From positions 73,138,552 through 73,202,551 of the forward strand of contig OX419756.1 in NCBI GenBank assembly GCA_948567375.1: a stretch of 64,000 nt of DNA. Direction: 5' to 3'. The DNA comes from Lunularia cruciata. Taxonomy: Eukaryota; Streptophyta; Marchantiopsida; Lunulariales; Lunulariaceae. The notes below the pieces were generated by a model. The model saw only the letters and a program-made list of their open reading frames with translations. It was not told the DNA's origin and searched no databases. Position numbers and translations under genes: made by a program. Positions within the stretch are counted from its first letter, which is position 1, and each line of letters opens with the position of its first letter. Shown piece by piece: positions 22,062-34,099 of this stretch.

Positions 22062-23053
22062 TAACGAACCAAAGTTACTCTCATGAAGAATGATTCAATT
22101 CAAATGTTTGAGTTGATTCTTACAAGCAATATTTCAACATGTATATTCTAGAAAAATTTATATAGAAAAGCTTTAATAAGTGAAAAAAAGAACATACTTT
22201 GAGTGATAAGACAAAGATAAAATCAAATAAAAAGTGAAATTTTAAATAAAAAATTTTAAAAGATAAGATAACAGAAAAAAATTTAGATAAGAAGAAAAAA
22301 GGCAAGAGGAAAAGAAGAAGCTATTAAGATCGAATACATTGAGTGTTATGAGAAAAATCAAATCACATAAAATGTTAGAAAACTAGCAAAATCAGGAATA
22401 TACTTGAGTGAATAAGATGGTATGAACTCAAAGATAATAAAGAAGAATTTGAAGAATTACTGCTTTATCTCGAGAACCATGTCAAGCGTTTGAGAGAGCG
22501 GTTAACATGGAGGATGAAGAACTAGATATATATGGTGGCATCGGTAGAAAGTGCAAACAGTTTTTCCAAGTTCAAATAATGCGTGGGATGAGATTTAAAA
22601 CAAAGTCAGATATTCACGAGTTTGAGAAAATCTCGTTGCTTTTTGAACCACGTAATTGTATGCTTATTTTACTTGGGAGGGGATCTGACCGTCATTCGGC
22701 TGTGTTGTGTACCCTGGTCTTGGACCGGTTTCTGCGCACCATTGTTAATCTACCGGTAAATTCTTATATCGATATTCCCTACTTCAAGCTTAAGCTAGAT
22801 ATCCTGATGGTACTTGTGTCCGTGTCTAGCGCTCGCGCTGCGTTTGTGCGTCCCACAAGTTCGTTACAGTAAACTTGTTGATTCCTGTGCTACTGGACTT
22901 TACATACCAGTCATTCCATGACATTGATTCTTTGTTTAAATTTGCTGTCCCTGGTCGCGCGTACTAAACAAGAAAGACGTAAGAACTCGTGACGCTTTTG
23001 CTTTGTCAATATCGATTATCTGATTCATTCGTGAATTACTTGCATTCCTCTCT

Positions 23054-23610
23054 TTACTTGTATCTGTAAATTAGATTCATTGATGTACTTGAGGAGTTGA
23101 AAAGCTCATGGAGTAAAAACTCACAATTAATGTCATACGGTAAGGCCTTCTCAGGATTGCAATATGGCATTTCACTGAACGTGTACAAGCCAGGCGAGAA
23201 AGGCGAAGAATGCCATGTTTCATCAAATGTATACATCCGCAATTTCACTTCCTAAATCTGGGCACAACACTCCAATTCTTTGATGAAACTTCGAAAGAGT
23301 GTATTTCTGGTGTACCCGCATCTTATACCCGTTACGAGTGATTGCATTATACCCTTCTATTGCAGAGTGTCTTGAATATAGGACAGAACGTTGGCCATTT
23401 CCCCGATATACACTTCACGTGGCCTGAAAATAGGCCCCCGATTCGGAATTCGCGGTGAATTTCCTTGCCATGGTTTCGACAGATGTCGAGCTTTAAGTTT
23501 TGTAGGAAATTCCACTGTTGCAACGATCATCTCCACTATCTCCTCCTTGGGGAGCGCACTAAGTGCAAGAAGCTCCATACCAGTGGTATCGCTTAAGAGT
23601 AAGGGATAAA
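23054..23610 (-). pseudogene. F-box/kelch-like relic, copy C, internally deleted
   Basis: An N-terminal F-box-like piece starts at ATG 23578 (minus): LPKEEIVEMIVATVEFPTKL, then KARHLSKPW, in the position of the F-box helices. Adjacent to it, near 23,050-23,280, is sequence matching the C-terminal end of copy A (GGGCACAACACTCCA and CTTTTTGAAGAAACTTCG-like words are shared). The middle of the gene, over 1 kb in copy A, is missing. F-box proteins recruit substrates to SCF ubiquitin ligases; this relic could not. The segment containing KWPTFCP reads in another frame than the F-box. Confidence 0.55.
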
Positions 23611-23619
23611 ATGGATGAG

Positions 23620-24700
23620 ACCTGCAGGAATCTCTTCCAGAAACACAGTTGATTGAAAAATTGCCCCGATAATCTGAATTCCATGCACTTCAACAGTTAC
23701 TTTTCACTACCGCATCTGCTCTAAGGTTATTCATATAAGTCAAGTCAGTAGTCAAGCTCCTGATTGGAGTCGGTTGTCGAGATCAAGTAGCTATATGTTA
23801 AGAAGCGCAGGTTATTGCTCGCTCTTCAGTTCACGTCGAGATCCCCCTCGCCTTCCGAACACTTCGTCGCTTGTAACCCCCGTCTTCAGTTATTATTCCT
23901 TTTACGACAGGATGAAGCTTAAATTTCGTTTTCTCGACCCCTTGGCCATAGGCAGGCCAGATCAATAAATTGATGGAACTGTAAGTATAACCAGCTTTAG
24001 GAGAAATCTAGTAGGAAGATGATGTAGAGTAACTTCAGTTAACAAATTTGGCAATCTATGCGGCTACACCTGTCTGGGCTTTCATGATACTATGTGATGT
24101 GTATAAGATCTAAGTTTTAATTTTAGTATTTCATAAAATAATGTAAATCTAAATAAGTGAACATTAAAACCAAAAAAATGTATTTTTTATTTGAGTATAC
24201 ATATCATATTAGACTTAATACATAATCTATAACGTAACATATTATATCAACTTACTATTGGAAAACTCAATCTGCGAAGAAAAAGTATACAATGTGAAAA
24301 GGACTTGGCATATCTTTTGACAATTTGACGTTGGTACTTGCATCTAGCTATAGATTTTCGTGTTCGATATATGTTAGGATTGAGTTACAACAGTAGCTTC
24401 TCGTGAAGGTTATCATTGATAAAATATTGGGATTGAGAAAATAAAATATCAACTGTCTGCTAACATAGTTTTTTCAATCACATAAGTTTGAAAAAAGTTC
24501 ACATGAGCTAAAATATAATTTGTGACCACGAATCTCAGATTTAAAGGAAAGAGAAGGTGATACAGAAATAGTTTATGTATTTCTCTATCCCTGAGAAAGA
24601 AACGAACACAACTGACGTGATTGACAGCGACATTGTGTTCAACTGATCTTTTTTGTATTCGCAAGATCCTATGGATGTAGTGGATCCACGAGTTGCTTTC
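23620..24700. other. no gene recognised between F-box copies C and A
   Basis: No supported coding region. It is AT-rich from about 24.1 kb. It may hold former flanks of the two F-box copies. Confidence 0.45.
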
Positions 24701-24727
24701 CATGAGTCATTTAGCTACTAAAGATAA

Positions 24728-26157
24728 TCATGATGGCGTCCTGAAGATTGCAACGTCGTTAGATGCTGAACGTGTCCAGCCCAGGCGAGTAAGAGAAGGT
24801 ACCCATGTCACACCACTGCATTGGTCAGCCATTTCTCTTGGTGTATGGGGCACAACACTCCAGCTTTTTGAAGAAACTTCGTATGAGTATATCTGAAGTT
24901 GACGAGGATCCTTCGAGAAACAGGTGTAGATATGATTTTTATGTGAGTTAAAGTGAGTTAATCTGCGTAGATCCTCCAACTTATAGCCTGATTCGATCAC
25001 AGCTTCATGGACTGATTCGCTCGCTGATACCTCTTCTAGTACCTCGGTACCCATGACAAGCACACATATTTTGATCGTCAGGTAGTACATCTGTGTATCC
25101 TCGCTCGGACAAAATCCCGTTACGGAGACGGTCATGACTTGGGAATCACATAAGCAAATGCTGCAGGCAATATACATCTGCTCGGCAGACCGAGCTGCTC
25201 TATTCCTGCAGCAGTATCTGTGGTCTGAAAGTACGTTTTTTGCAATTGTGTATTTTCTCCATTCCTTCGTACAGCCATTGCACTTACGTAGGGAAATAGG
25301 CATGTTCATCTCGAATTGAACGGACTCTTCATTTTCGTCCTCATTTGACGACCAGTGATAATAGTCATGATCACGAGACAACAAGACGTAGAATTCATCA
25401 TCATCGGTGACGGGACTGATTGATTCCATGATACAACGGCTACCCACCATCATGATCGTATCCAAACATATACTGCTTTCGAACCAACTGCCGACATTGG
25501 ATGTATACACATGAACTTTGAGATGTACGCTATTATATGTCAGGTCATCTGTATTGACATAGGACGCCTCATCTCCCTCAATGGGTTCAACATCTTCGGC
25601 CCATTCTCAACAATGGCCCACAAGAACTTTGCATTCATCAACCTCGACTCTGAACGTTTGCTTACTTCCCAACTCGACGACAAGATCAGCATCTCTGAGT
25701 GTTTCCTATGAGAAGTAAGATAGACTTTTGAGGTTTCCAGTGATAATGTTCTCAGTAGTAGCTAGAGAACCATATCCGTGATCCACAATCTTGCACAACA
25801 GCGCTCCAGAAATTACATGAACACCCCACCGTAAGAGATAAGCAGTTCTAGCAGAAAGGTCAACGTCCGATCGAGATAGCTCCATATTGTACCAGCTTTT
25901 AGTCGCAGCATTAGAACCCACTATCCCAGGACGGCGTTCCAATACAGGACAGAATGTTGGCCACTTGTCGGAAACAGAAATCACCTGGTTCTGAAAATTC
26001 GAGCCCGGGGTTCGGAGACCCCGGTCAGCTTTGATTTCCATCGTTTGGAAAGACACCTGGCTTTGAGAATTGAAGGAAATTCAATTCTTGCTATGATCAT
26101 CCTCACCAGCTCCTCGGTGAAGTCCTCTGGAAGTACACGATCTGCAGAAACCTCCAT
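24728..26157 (-). pseudogene. F-box/kelch-like gene, copy A, interrupted
   Basis: Predicted SCF substrate-recognition protein, now broken. ATG at 26157 begins MEVSADRVLPEDFTEELVRM, followed by IEFPSILKARCLSKRW, which fits an F-box (start Leu-Pro, end Leu-x-x-x-Trp). The frame then shifts, and SVSDKWPTFCPVL and GIVGSNAATKSWYNM follow, typical of the first kelch-like repeat in plant F-box proteins. A TAG near 25,708 and a TGA near 25,605 interrupt the middle; copy B has TGG at the second site. The last 260 codons (25510-24728) are open and contain repeat-like IYSYEVSSKSWSVVP. It is the longest of three copies in the window. Introns instead of the frame shift cannot be fully excluded, but the nonsense codons argue for decay. 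Confidence 0.62.
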
Positions 26158-27077
26158 GATACCAGTGATAGTGCTGAGTACGGTACTGAATCTAGTGAAC
26201 TAGAACTGGACAAACATACACGTTCTCGCTAAAACACTGTGTCTTGAGGACTTGCTCCGTGAGTCACAACCTCTTGAATGGAAAGAGTAATTTGCATTAC
26301 CGATATATGGTTTTAAGTCAAGCTTATTCATCTCATTGAAGCCAGTCGGCGGTCGAGTTCATGGGGCATTTGAGAAGTTGGTGCACTCCTAGATCTAGTG
26401 GCTATGGACTGTATTCATGGGTCCCTCTTCAGTTATTTATAACTCTCACTTGCAGTTTGTGGGAGGAGAATGAAAGTGTAATATACAAATTTAGCATAAG
26501 GCTAGTGTATGAATCTTAGATACTTCGAGCGTGGTTTTAGAGCAAGTTAGAATATTACAAGAGATTCTGAAAGGCGGTGACGGCAAGAATAGGATACAAG
26601 AAGTAGGATAACAAATGGATGGAAGATAAAACAAAGATAAAACACAAGAAGGAATATGGGGCTAACCCCAGTAGTATAAGAAATTCGTCATACTGCACCT
26701 AAGCTATTTAAGCTATACAAATCATATGGTCTACTTACAACCGATTCTACACTATTATTATACTACATCTATGTTACTATCTACAGAATAACAGCATTTC
26801 TATTGACGTCCATGGGGTGAGAGTTTTACAACGATCAAAGGTAAAGAAAGTTAAATCTCAATACAATTGCATTCCGCATCAACTGCGTAGCTTGGATTGA
26901 GAGCCAGCATTAACAACAACTCATTGTCAACTAAGAGTCTAAGGCACTCTGGTGCATGGTCCAAAGGGGTACTGTTAAGTCCATCTACGTGACATTGCCA
27001 GAAGTTTGGCTCTACCGTACCTTGGTTGGTTTCAAAGTCAATAGCCTGCTTTAACCATAGATCTAAGTTCTTTACAA

Positions 27078-27149
27078 TGAAAAATGACGACCATGTAGAA
27101 TAACAAGAAGGACGAGACGACCCATCAATCCGTACAAGGAAAAGACATA
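27078..27149 (-). repeat. dispersed repeat copy (GGGGTCTTCCC family)
   Basis: On the minus strand: CTTTTCCTTGTACGG, then TTGATGGGTCGTCTCG, then TCCTTCTTGTTATTC. It lies inside duplication block A, and its partner is at 47507-47574. Confidence 0.6.
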
Positions 27150-27168
27150 GTGAGGCAAAAGACGTGAA

Positions 27169-27200
27169 ACTGTCAAAGTCACTGCAGTGACTTTGACAGT
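27169..27200. repeat. perfect 32-base palindrome with paired TTTGAC words
   Basis: ACTGTCAAAGTCACTG runs into its own complement around CTGCAG. The matching site in block B (47594-47621) keeps 28 of the bases as a perfect palindrome. It contains TTTGAC, the core of WRKY-type W-boxes, on both strands. Confidence 0.85.
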
Positions 27201-27429
27201 GTACTGGACAGCCGATGAAATGGATTGCCGATCTAACACTCAACTTGGCATTGATAGTACTTGAATATGATATTAAAACATGATGAATGGGAAGTGCATC
27301 TCTGCTTTCACTGATCTAGCAATCTCTTAAAATCACAACAGATTACTACTGCATCAATGTACTGCTAGTGTAGTAGCTCTAGAGATGTAGACTTCTACAC
27401 TAACTGCAGATTCTTACAGAACAGTAGGG

Positions 27430-27500
27430 GAAGGCTTACCGCGTGTGAGAACAAGAAGGATGGGGAGACCCCATCAAGCCATGCAAGGAAAAGACAGATA
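27430..27500 (-). repeat. dispersed repeat copy (GGGGTCTTCCC family)
   Basis: On the minus strand: CTTGATGGGGTCTCCCCATC, then CTTCTTGTTCTCACACGCGG. Close to the family consensus. Confidence 0.65.
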
Positions 27501-29177
27501 AAGAAAAATAGGATTTTTACAGAAACTGGAGATAGGCTTGTATTGTGTATCAGTGTCGCTGTAACACAATTCCTAAACCCTAAAAATTCTGGTACAGTAT
27601 ACTTTAGTGAATGTCCCAATTTCTTGTGTAAAGTGAGCTCCTTCTGCGTTGGAGTTTTGAATCTTTGTCCACCGAGGTCATGATTAGGAGAGAGAGTTAC
27701 TAGACTGTGCAGTTGCTTTACGTTGACTGTTCAATCAAATGTTTTCCTGTTTTTTTAGTTATGCGATGGATATCAGAGTGCGAGTTCATTCTTGGAGCTC
27801 ATAGAAAGGAAAGGCAAAGGCCATGGTCATCATCGACTTAAATCGTTTGTGAAAGTGGAGACAGAAGTATAGTACTACCCGAGGAACGACAAAAGAGCTA
27901 ATCCCGGACTTTCTACATCGTTAACTAAGAAGTTGGCATCAAGCATATGTTCTACATGATTGTTTGTTAAGAAAATACCGGGGGAAAAGAAGACCATAGA
28001 TTGATCCTGTGGACTGAGTCTTCCTACACCAATGCATGAGGCAGAGGCAGGAACTTGTAATTGTTCCACGTGCAGCTATTTCTCATCTGACTAAAATTGA
28101 AGATTTCCGTTTAACACTTGTTGTTGAAGAGCGATGGACGGTTTGTAGTTGATATCCTGGTACCATACACTAACTCTGTCTTGAATTGCACTTTAATTTG
28201 ATATCGAGATTCTCAGGCTCTCCCTTCTTAGAGGTCTTTTTATTAGACAGTATCCTCCGGATAAAATTTATCTCCTTAAATACAAGTAATTTCCCTCAAG
28301 TCCAGAATAACTAGTTAGGACTATTTTCCCTGTGAAGAATTGATGCATGAGTATATGGATAGAGTCTTTAGATTTGCATTTCCATTTAAAATTTCACTAT
28401 TTGGTCACCACATGTTACCTGAAAAACAGACCCATGCTTTCTTTCCTCCGTGAAGATTACTCTTTCTGGCACAACTTTACTGCACTCTGCCATATCCATA
28501 TGCTCTACCATTTATGCATTTTAGTTTAAACAGAAAACTTAAAATTTCAAGGGAACGTCATGGGATGCCTCTTGAGGAAAATTGAGCAATTGATTTTTCT
28601 AATGCAATTATTGTTATAAATATTACGTGGTATCGAAGTAACTATTTGGGAAACACCTATATAAGAAGTAGGCCTCTGTTTTGCTTAAGAATTGCTATAT
28701 CTTTAATGGTATGCATGTCTACTCTCCATATGAAATCGATGTATTTTTTAATTAAAAGTTTATATTTTTAAATGGATGAAAGCTAAAATTCAGATAAGTT
28801 TAGGTTGATCATCTTATAAATTAAGTTTAAGAAATATTTTTGAAACCAGCCTAAAACTCAATGCTAAAATGCTGGAAATTTTATACATATGATAGTACAA
28901 TGATGAAATAATATTCAGTGAGTGTAAAAGAATAAAACATAGAGGTGAAATGGATTTCATTTTTTCCGTAGAAAAATGATAATTACTCAATTTTTAGTCA
29001 GAGAAAGGTTTTTAAATATTCCATATAAGATAACAGTATTTATACTTTCATGGTATTTTAAGAAAATGTCAATGTACTCTATGCTGTTATAACAAAACAT
29101 GATTTCAAATTAAATGTAATTATATTTGGAATTTACCATTATTGTGTTCACTGTTGTACCAAATCTTCACTTTTGTC

Positions 29178-29293
29178 TTTTTAGGTAATATATCATAGAA
29201 TATTTTCATGTTAAGGAAAAGATACCTCTTGCTTGTTTTTAGGTAATATATGATAGAACATTTTCATGTTAATGAAAATATACCTCTTGCTTG
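29178..29293 (+). repeat. 58-base tandem duplication
   Basis: Two adjacent units share TTTTTAGGTAATATAT, then TTTTCATGTTAA, then TACCTCTTGCTTG. A few differences make this an old duplication. Confidence 0.85.
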
Positions 29294-29604
29294 TGTATTC
29301 TTTGGAGGTATCTTTGCACCTGCCATAGAACAAAGAAGACAGATTATTTTGATCTACGTTTGCATCCAAAATAGATACTAAGAACTGAAGTACAAAGAGT
29401 CTTTCCCCCAAAGATACTACTCCAAACAGTCTTCAACTTTGAAAGAATTTTACTAGGTGCACTTTGGGGCTGATAAATTTGTGATTATGTATCCAAATGA
29501 AGCTAACTTTAACTCATTACAAGCTTCTTCTAAAGAGATTTCTATTGACACCAACATCTGAGTGTTTGGAAGTTTATAGCAAAAGTCACAAGCATTTAAA
29601 GTCT

Positions 29605-29785
29605 TAGATACCTTTGGCAACAAAAGGGCCTTTGGAGTTGTAAATGCCTTTGGCATGGGAGGCCTTTGGAGTTGTAAATAACTTTGTAGTGGTAAACAAC
29701 TTCAGCCTGTAAAGCCTTTGGAATTGTAAGGTCATTTTTAGTTGTCACCTTCAGAGTTGTAAGTCCAAAGGAATTTAAACTTCAA
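29605..29785 (+). repeat. imperfect short repeats of GCCTTTGG and GTTGTAA
   Basis: GCCTTTGG(A/C) followed by (G/A)(G/A)TTGTAA-like words recurs about five times with variable spacing. It looks like a decayed minisatellite. Confidence 0.5.
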
Positions 29786-31649
29786 ATTGTCTTTGGAGAA
29801 GATCTAACATATTCCCTTACATGTGTAAAATGTCTAATTACCCTGAACATTATTAGGATAAGATAAGGTCAAAAGTTAGAATTAGCAATGTATAATGTAG
29901 ATGCAAACATAAGCTCTATGTGGATTTCTACGAGAAGATCCCTTTCGGGTTGAGCCAAAGAAAGAAAGTATTTAAGCCTTAAGCCCAATGTTAATTAAGT
30001 TCACTTTTTTGTAATCAAGGCTTAGAAAAAATACTTGCAAGTTCTTTGATTGCATTTGAGTATCAATTTTATGTCTTTGTGAGTAGTGGCAAGGAATTTT
30101 GTAGCATGGATACATGTGCTTGAGTGTAGCAAAAACATTCATAGCTGTATGGGGTGTGTGATCCGTGGGGTTTTAAACGGGCAAAGCAATGCATTGAAGG
30201 ATTAGAGCTGAGCTCAAATGTGTTAATTGTCAGTCATACTCTTTGGTATACTTTTAGTACATGAAATAAAAAGCTTTAAATAGCCAAAATATTTTCAATG
30301 ATTATTCTTCTAAACCAATTGCATTATATTTTTACTTCTATTATTCAACAATCTATGTTTTTGCCAAGAAGTCATTATCATTAAAAAATCATCTTTGGCC
30401 TTCAAAATTGGTGAAGGAGTCATTATCATCAAGTAAGATTATATTTGATGAAAAATTAATTTTTTCTTATGGTCAAGATATAATTAATATAAGAATATAA
30501 CACTGATATTGGATGATAAAAATTAAATATGAGTCTTCAACTGTCATAATTTTTGTCAAGGAATTTCTTATCCTTCACTCTTTTAGAATATATAATATGT
30601 TTGTGTTTAATATCTCAAATCTCAGTTAGAATTATAATATTCTTCACCTTAAGTCTCCATGTAGACTTCATTCACAATGAGTGCATTATGGCATTTTTTT
30701 ATCTCAGGTGTATTTTTGGATAATAGATGTATTAAATGTTTATGCTTATGAATTGCTATAGATTATGTAGATACAGATATATATTGGTTAATATCAAGGG
30801 ACTTCTTGTAATGACTAGGTGTTATTAAAAATTGTACTTATGAATTGCTATAGATAACATTTATAGTGGTTAATTTCAAGGAAATTCTTATAATGATTTG
30901 GTATCATTCAATGATTTGTAATAATGTGATAAGAATGGGTCAGTCCTATGAGGATACAAGTTGATTGGGTAAAAATGAGATAAAGCAGAACAAAAAGGAC
31001 ATTCTATTGTTGTGTATTTAACCTCTTGGGCAAAGTCATTCCAAAAAAGAATGTAATATCATCACCCTAGCACACTACAAAAAGATAAAATCACAAGTAA
31101 TAAAATTCATCATAAATTTAATCCAAAAGATTCTTAAATGTGATGGTTCATTTATAATGAAGGTCACTTCAACTCACAGTTCCTTTACCTTCCTCTTTGG
31201 CACAAATGGCCTCCAAGTCTTACAAGTAATATTTCTAGAATGCACATACAAAGATGGAGTAAGGTCATCCATGGATCCAATTTGTGACTACTACGACCAT
31301 GAAGTAGCATTCTATCCATTCCAAAAGACAAAGACATCACACGAGTCACAACCAAAGCATGCCACTTATTCTATAGTTTCATGTTACTATATGATACTCA
31401 AGGCATTCAATAGTCTATCATCGTATTGAACTTGATCTCTATAGAGCACCTAGAGATGGACACTCTAATCCCACACAAATAATTCCTTTCACTCAAGTGC
31501 TTTGGCCCCTCACTCAAGATTCTTCATTCTACTCAAGTAAGCAAACAAGTAAAAAATCATACAAACAAGGCATTTACTAATACACATACACAAACTAGAT
31601 TATCTTGAGGGTATAAATGTCACTTACTATAATAAGTAAGCATAAAAGA

Positions 31650-34075
31650 ACCTGGTGGACATCAAGCCTAAGCTTTTTATACATTTCATTCTTAGTCACC
31701 AAAGAAATCAAGTGGTAAAATGTACTAGAAATCTTCTAATTACATCTGAGGCACTCAATGCTAATCACATCTTATCTACGTATCTTAACCTAATCTAGAT
31801 CTTAAGTAGGTATGGACCTTGTGGTATGGACATCTTAGCCTCTTGACTTGTTGTCTATTTTGATTATGTTAGGTGACATGCTAACACAAGATCTCCATAT
31901 CGTAGTGTAACTAGTTATGTCCAAAATACGTATGGATATGAAGAGCCTTGTGCTACAACTACAAAAAAATGCATCTTAACTACAAAGTAGGCCATAGTCG
32001 TTCTATACAAAGGTAATTGGTACTTGGTTTGTATGAAGTCCTCTGAAATTCAAGGCATACAAGTGTTAATCTTGTCTTCTTTGAAGTTTTTACTTTTATA
32101 CTTCATGAGCTAGTGGCACCTACAACAAACTACCATGTCCTTTACATAGTTGGATGTGCTCTAAGAATTCCTTTCTATAGCCTTCAAAGGCTTGTAAAAA
32201 ATTGGTTGTGGAGTGTGCTTGTAGTTTGATTTCCAATACCGTGAGTTGGTCATTCATATACACCTTCCTTTCCAGTGAATTAATTTGTATCTTGAGATCC
32301 TTCAGCTTCTTACTTTGTGGGTTTTTGGTTGCAGTTTATTCAAATTTTTCAAGGAGTTGGGTGACTATGTGCCTTATAGTTGCAAGTAACTCCATCCATT
32401 TGTTCTCCTAGTTTTATCATTCACTTTGGAGCTCTACACTCACTTTGTCACAAAACCTTATCTTCAGCTCATTTTCTTTCTCTTGTTGTCACTTTAGACT
32501 CATAGTGAGCTCCTCGATACAAAAGTCTATAATTCCCTTCAGATTCTTGTAGTGGGATTCTACAGCAGAGATCTTCACATTGGCCTCCTCCATCTCTGTT
32601 CATAATGATGTCTCCTCTTTATCATGTGCCCATATTGGTCTTTGTGTTGGGCTTGTTGTTTGGAACCCTATTGTTGAGGGTTAGAAATTTGCTTGCAACC
32701 ATCATAGGACTACCTTGTATTGCTCTTGTCTTGCCAATGATTCTTTCTAAAATTTATCCAACATATGATCTTTTTCTTTGCAATCCTTTACTTCCTTCTT
32801 GAGCTCTTGCTTGATTTGATCAAGCTCACTATGATCTTTTGCCTTTGTTTGGGCAAGCTTATGCAAGTGTCATACAAGTTTTATTGGGTCATTAATACTA
32901 AGACCTAGTTCATGGTAGAATGTCACAAAATCCTTGAGCGCCTCCATCATTGGCATAACCATATTTATAATTTATAAGGCCATTAGCCATGAGTGAGAGT
33001 TTCTTTCACATTTCATACATCATAAGATGTCATCCATTGTCCTTGTGTTCTTTGTATGCTCTTTTTTTGGTGGCTAATGATCCAGAGGTTGATCTTTATG
33101 ATCTTTCTCCTTCTCTTTGTTTGTTGTAGCCATATCATCAACCTTCTTTGCATTTTACCCGTTGTATATTCTTCTTCTTGTGGACTCTTCCTCCTTTGTC
33201 TTGAGAGCTTTTGTTGCCATGGGTGATGCTTTACCCAAACAGAATTTGTGCTCAGCTTGCCTTGTTAAAACAACCCAACCTCATTGTTATCAGCACCTAG
33301 GATAAGGTTAAGAATGTTGAATGCCTTCTTTGACCCTTTCTTTGGTTCCAAACAAGGAACTTCAACAAAGATTATGGTTTGTGTTTGTTGAAAATTTCTT
33401 TAGTTTGGAAATAAGGATCTCCTCATCTTCTTCCAATATCATTTTCCATGCGTCTAGAGCCTTCATCACTTCCTTGCCTTCATTGGCCATCTAGAATGAT
33501 TGTGCTTTATTGTTCAGATCTCCAACATTCACCTCATCTCCAACCACAGGCAATAAAATATGAGCAAAAAGTTTGCCACTCTCCAATCCCTCATTGTGTC
33601 CCAAACAGACCTTCTTTTGTTCAAATGCAGTGCATGAACTTGAGTTTCTTGATTTGTCCATAACTTCATTGTTGTACTCATTTTCTCCTTGGCTTCCACA
33701 TTCTCTTGCAGATACATCTATTCTATGGGAAATTCATTTCTACTTCTTGGAAGCCTGAATTTTGGGTCACATTGCTTGCACCTTCTTACAAGCATTCATC
33801 ATATTGTAGTACTCATGTACTAATATCCATTTATTTGTATGATCATACCCCTTTGTTTGCCTCATGGTATTTTATTATTCCCTTACATAGGTATGGATGC
33901 TCATTGAAATATGTTGGATGGTGGAAGTGGTCAGGGTAGTTTGCCTTATCTTCTTCCATAAGAAGACTCATTCTTATGTAGAAATGCAAAACAAATTGGA
34001 TTGAGATCATAGCTCCTCCTTTGGTCATGTTTTCCAACAACTTGCTCACACGTTCTTGAAACTTTTTGCCAAGCT
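31650..34075 (-). pseudogene. decayed coiled-coil-rich reading frame, probably from a mobile element
   Basis: On the minus strand a protein-like reading can be followed from about 34,050 down to about 32,050, with many stops (TAA, TGA and TAG all occur) and few frame changes. Early segments include VSKLLENMTKGG and YPDHFHHPTYFNEHPYL. Later parts are rich in Lys, Glu and Leu with heptad-like spacing (KAKDHSELDQIKQELKKEV, then KISAVESHYKNLKGII). No catalytic domain is seen. The length and coiled-coil content would suit a gag-like or plant-mobile-domain-like protein of a transposable element, but I cannot assign a family. Confidence 0.42.
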
Positions 34076-34099
34076 TATATATTTCTGTTCATGTAGACG

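Larger units (their letters stand above)
16515..23050. other. AT-rich region without a recognised gene
   Basis: About 6.5 kb, very AT-rich from 18.4 kb on. Open frames are short and match nothing; the longest (22507-22872, plus, 121 codons) has no motif or clear codon bias. A plus-oriented copy of the dispersed repeat lies at 18134-18236 and a GAAA microsatellite near 22036. No RNA gene was noticed. Confidence 0.5.
25093..27328. repeat. segmental duplication block A (partner at 45721-47755)
   Basis: Nearly continuous match in the same orientation as 45721-47755, covering most of the F-box copy, its upstream region and a palindrome. The block is about 2.2 kb here and 2.0 kb in the partner, and the shift between them is about 20.5 kb. 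The main length difference is about 215 bases near 25,712-25,925 that the partner lacks. The last 365 bases of the F-box copy (24,728-25,092) are outside the block. Confidence 0.9.
26158..31600. other. region without a recognised gene, repeat-rich
   Basis: It contains the upstream part of duplication block A, two dispersed-repeat copies (27078-27149 and 27430-27500, minus), a 32-base palindrome, a 58-base tandem repeat and a CCTTTGG-rich repeat tract. From 28.2 kb on it is AT-rich with no coding signal. No protein family is recognisable in its short open frames. Confidence 0.5.

Noticed and set aside
22507-22872. 121-codon plus-strand open frame
   Set aside because: No recognisable domain, isolated in AT-rich DNA, no splice-linked exons; length is within chance for this window.
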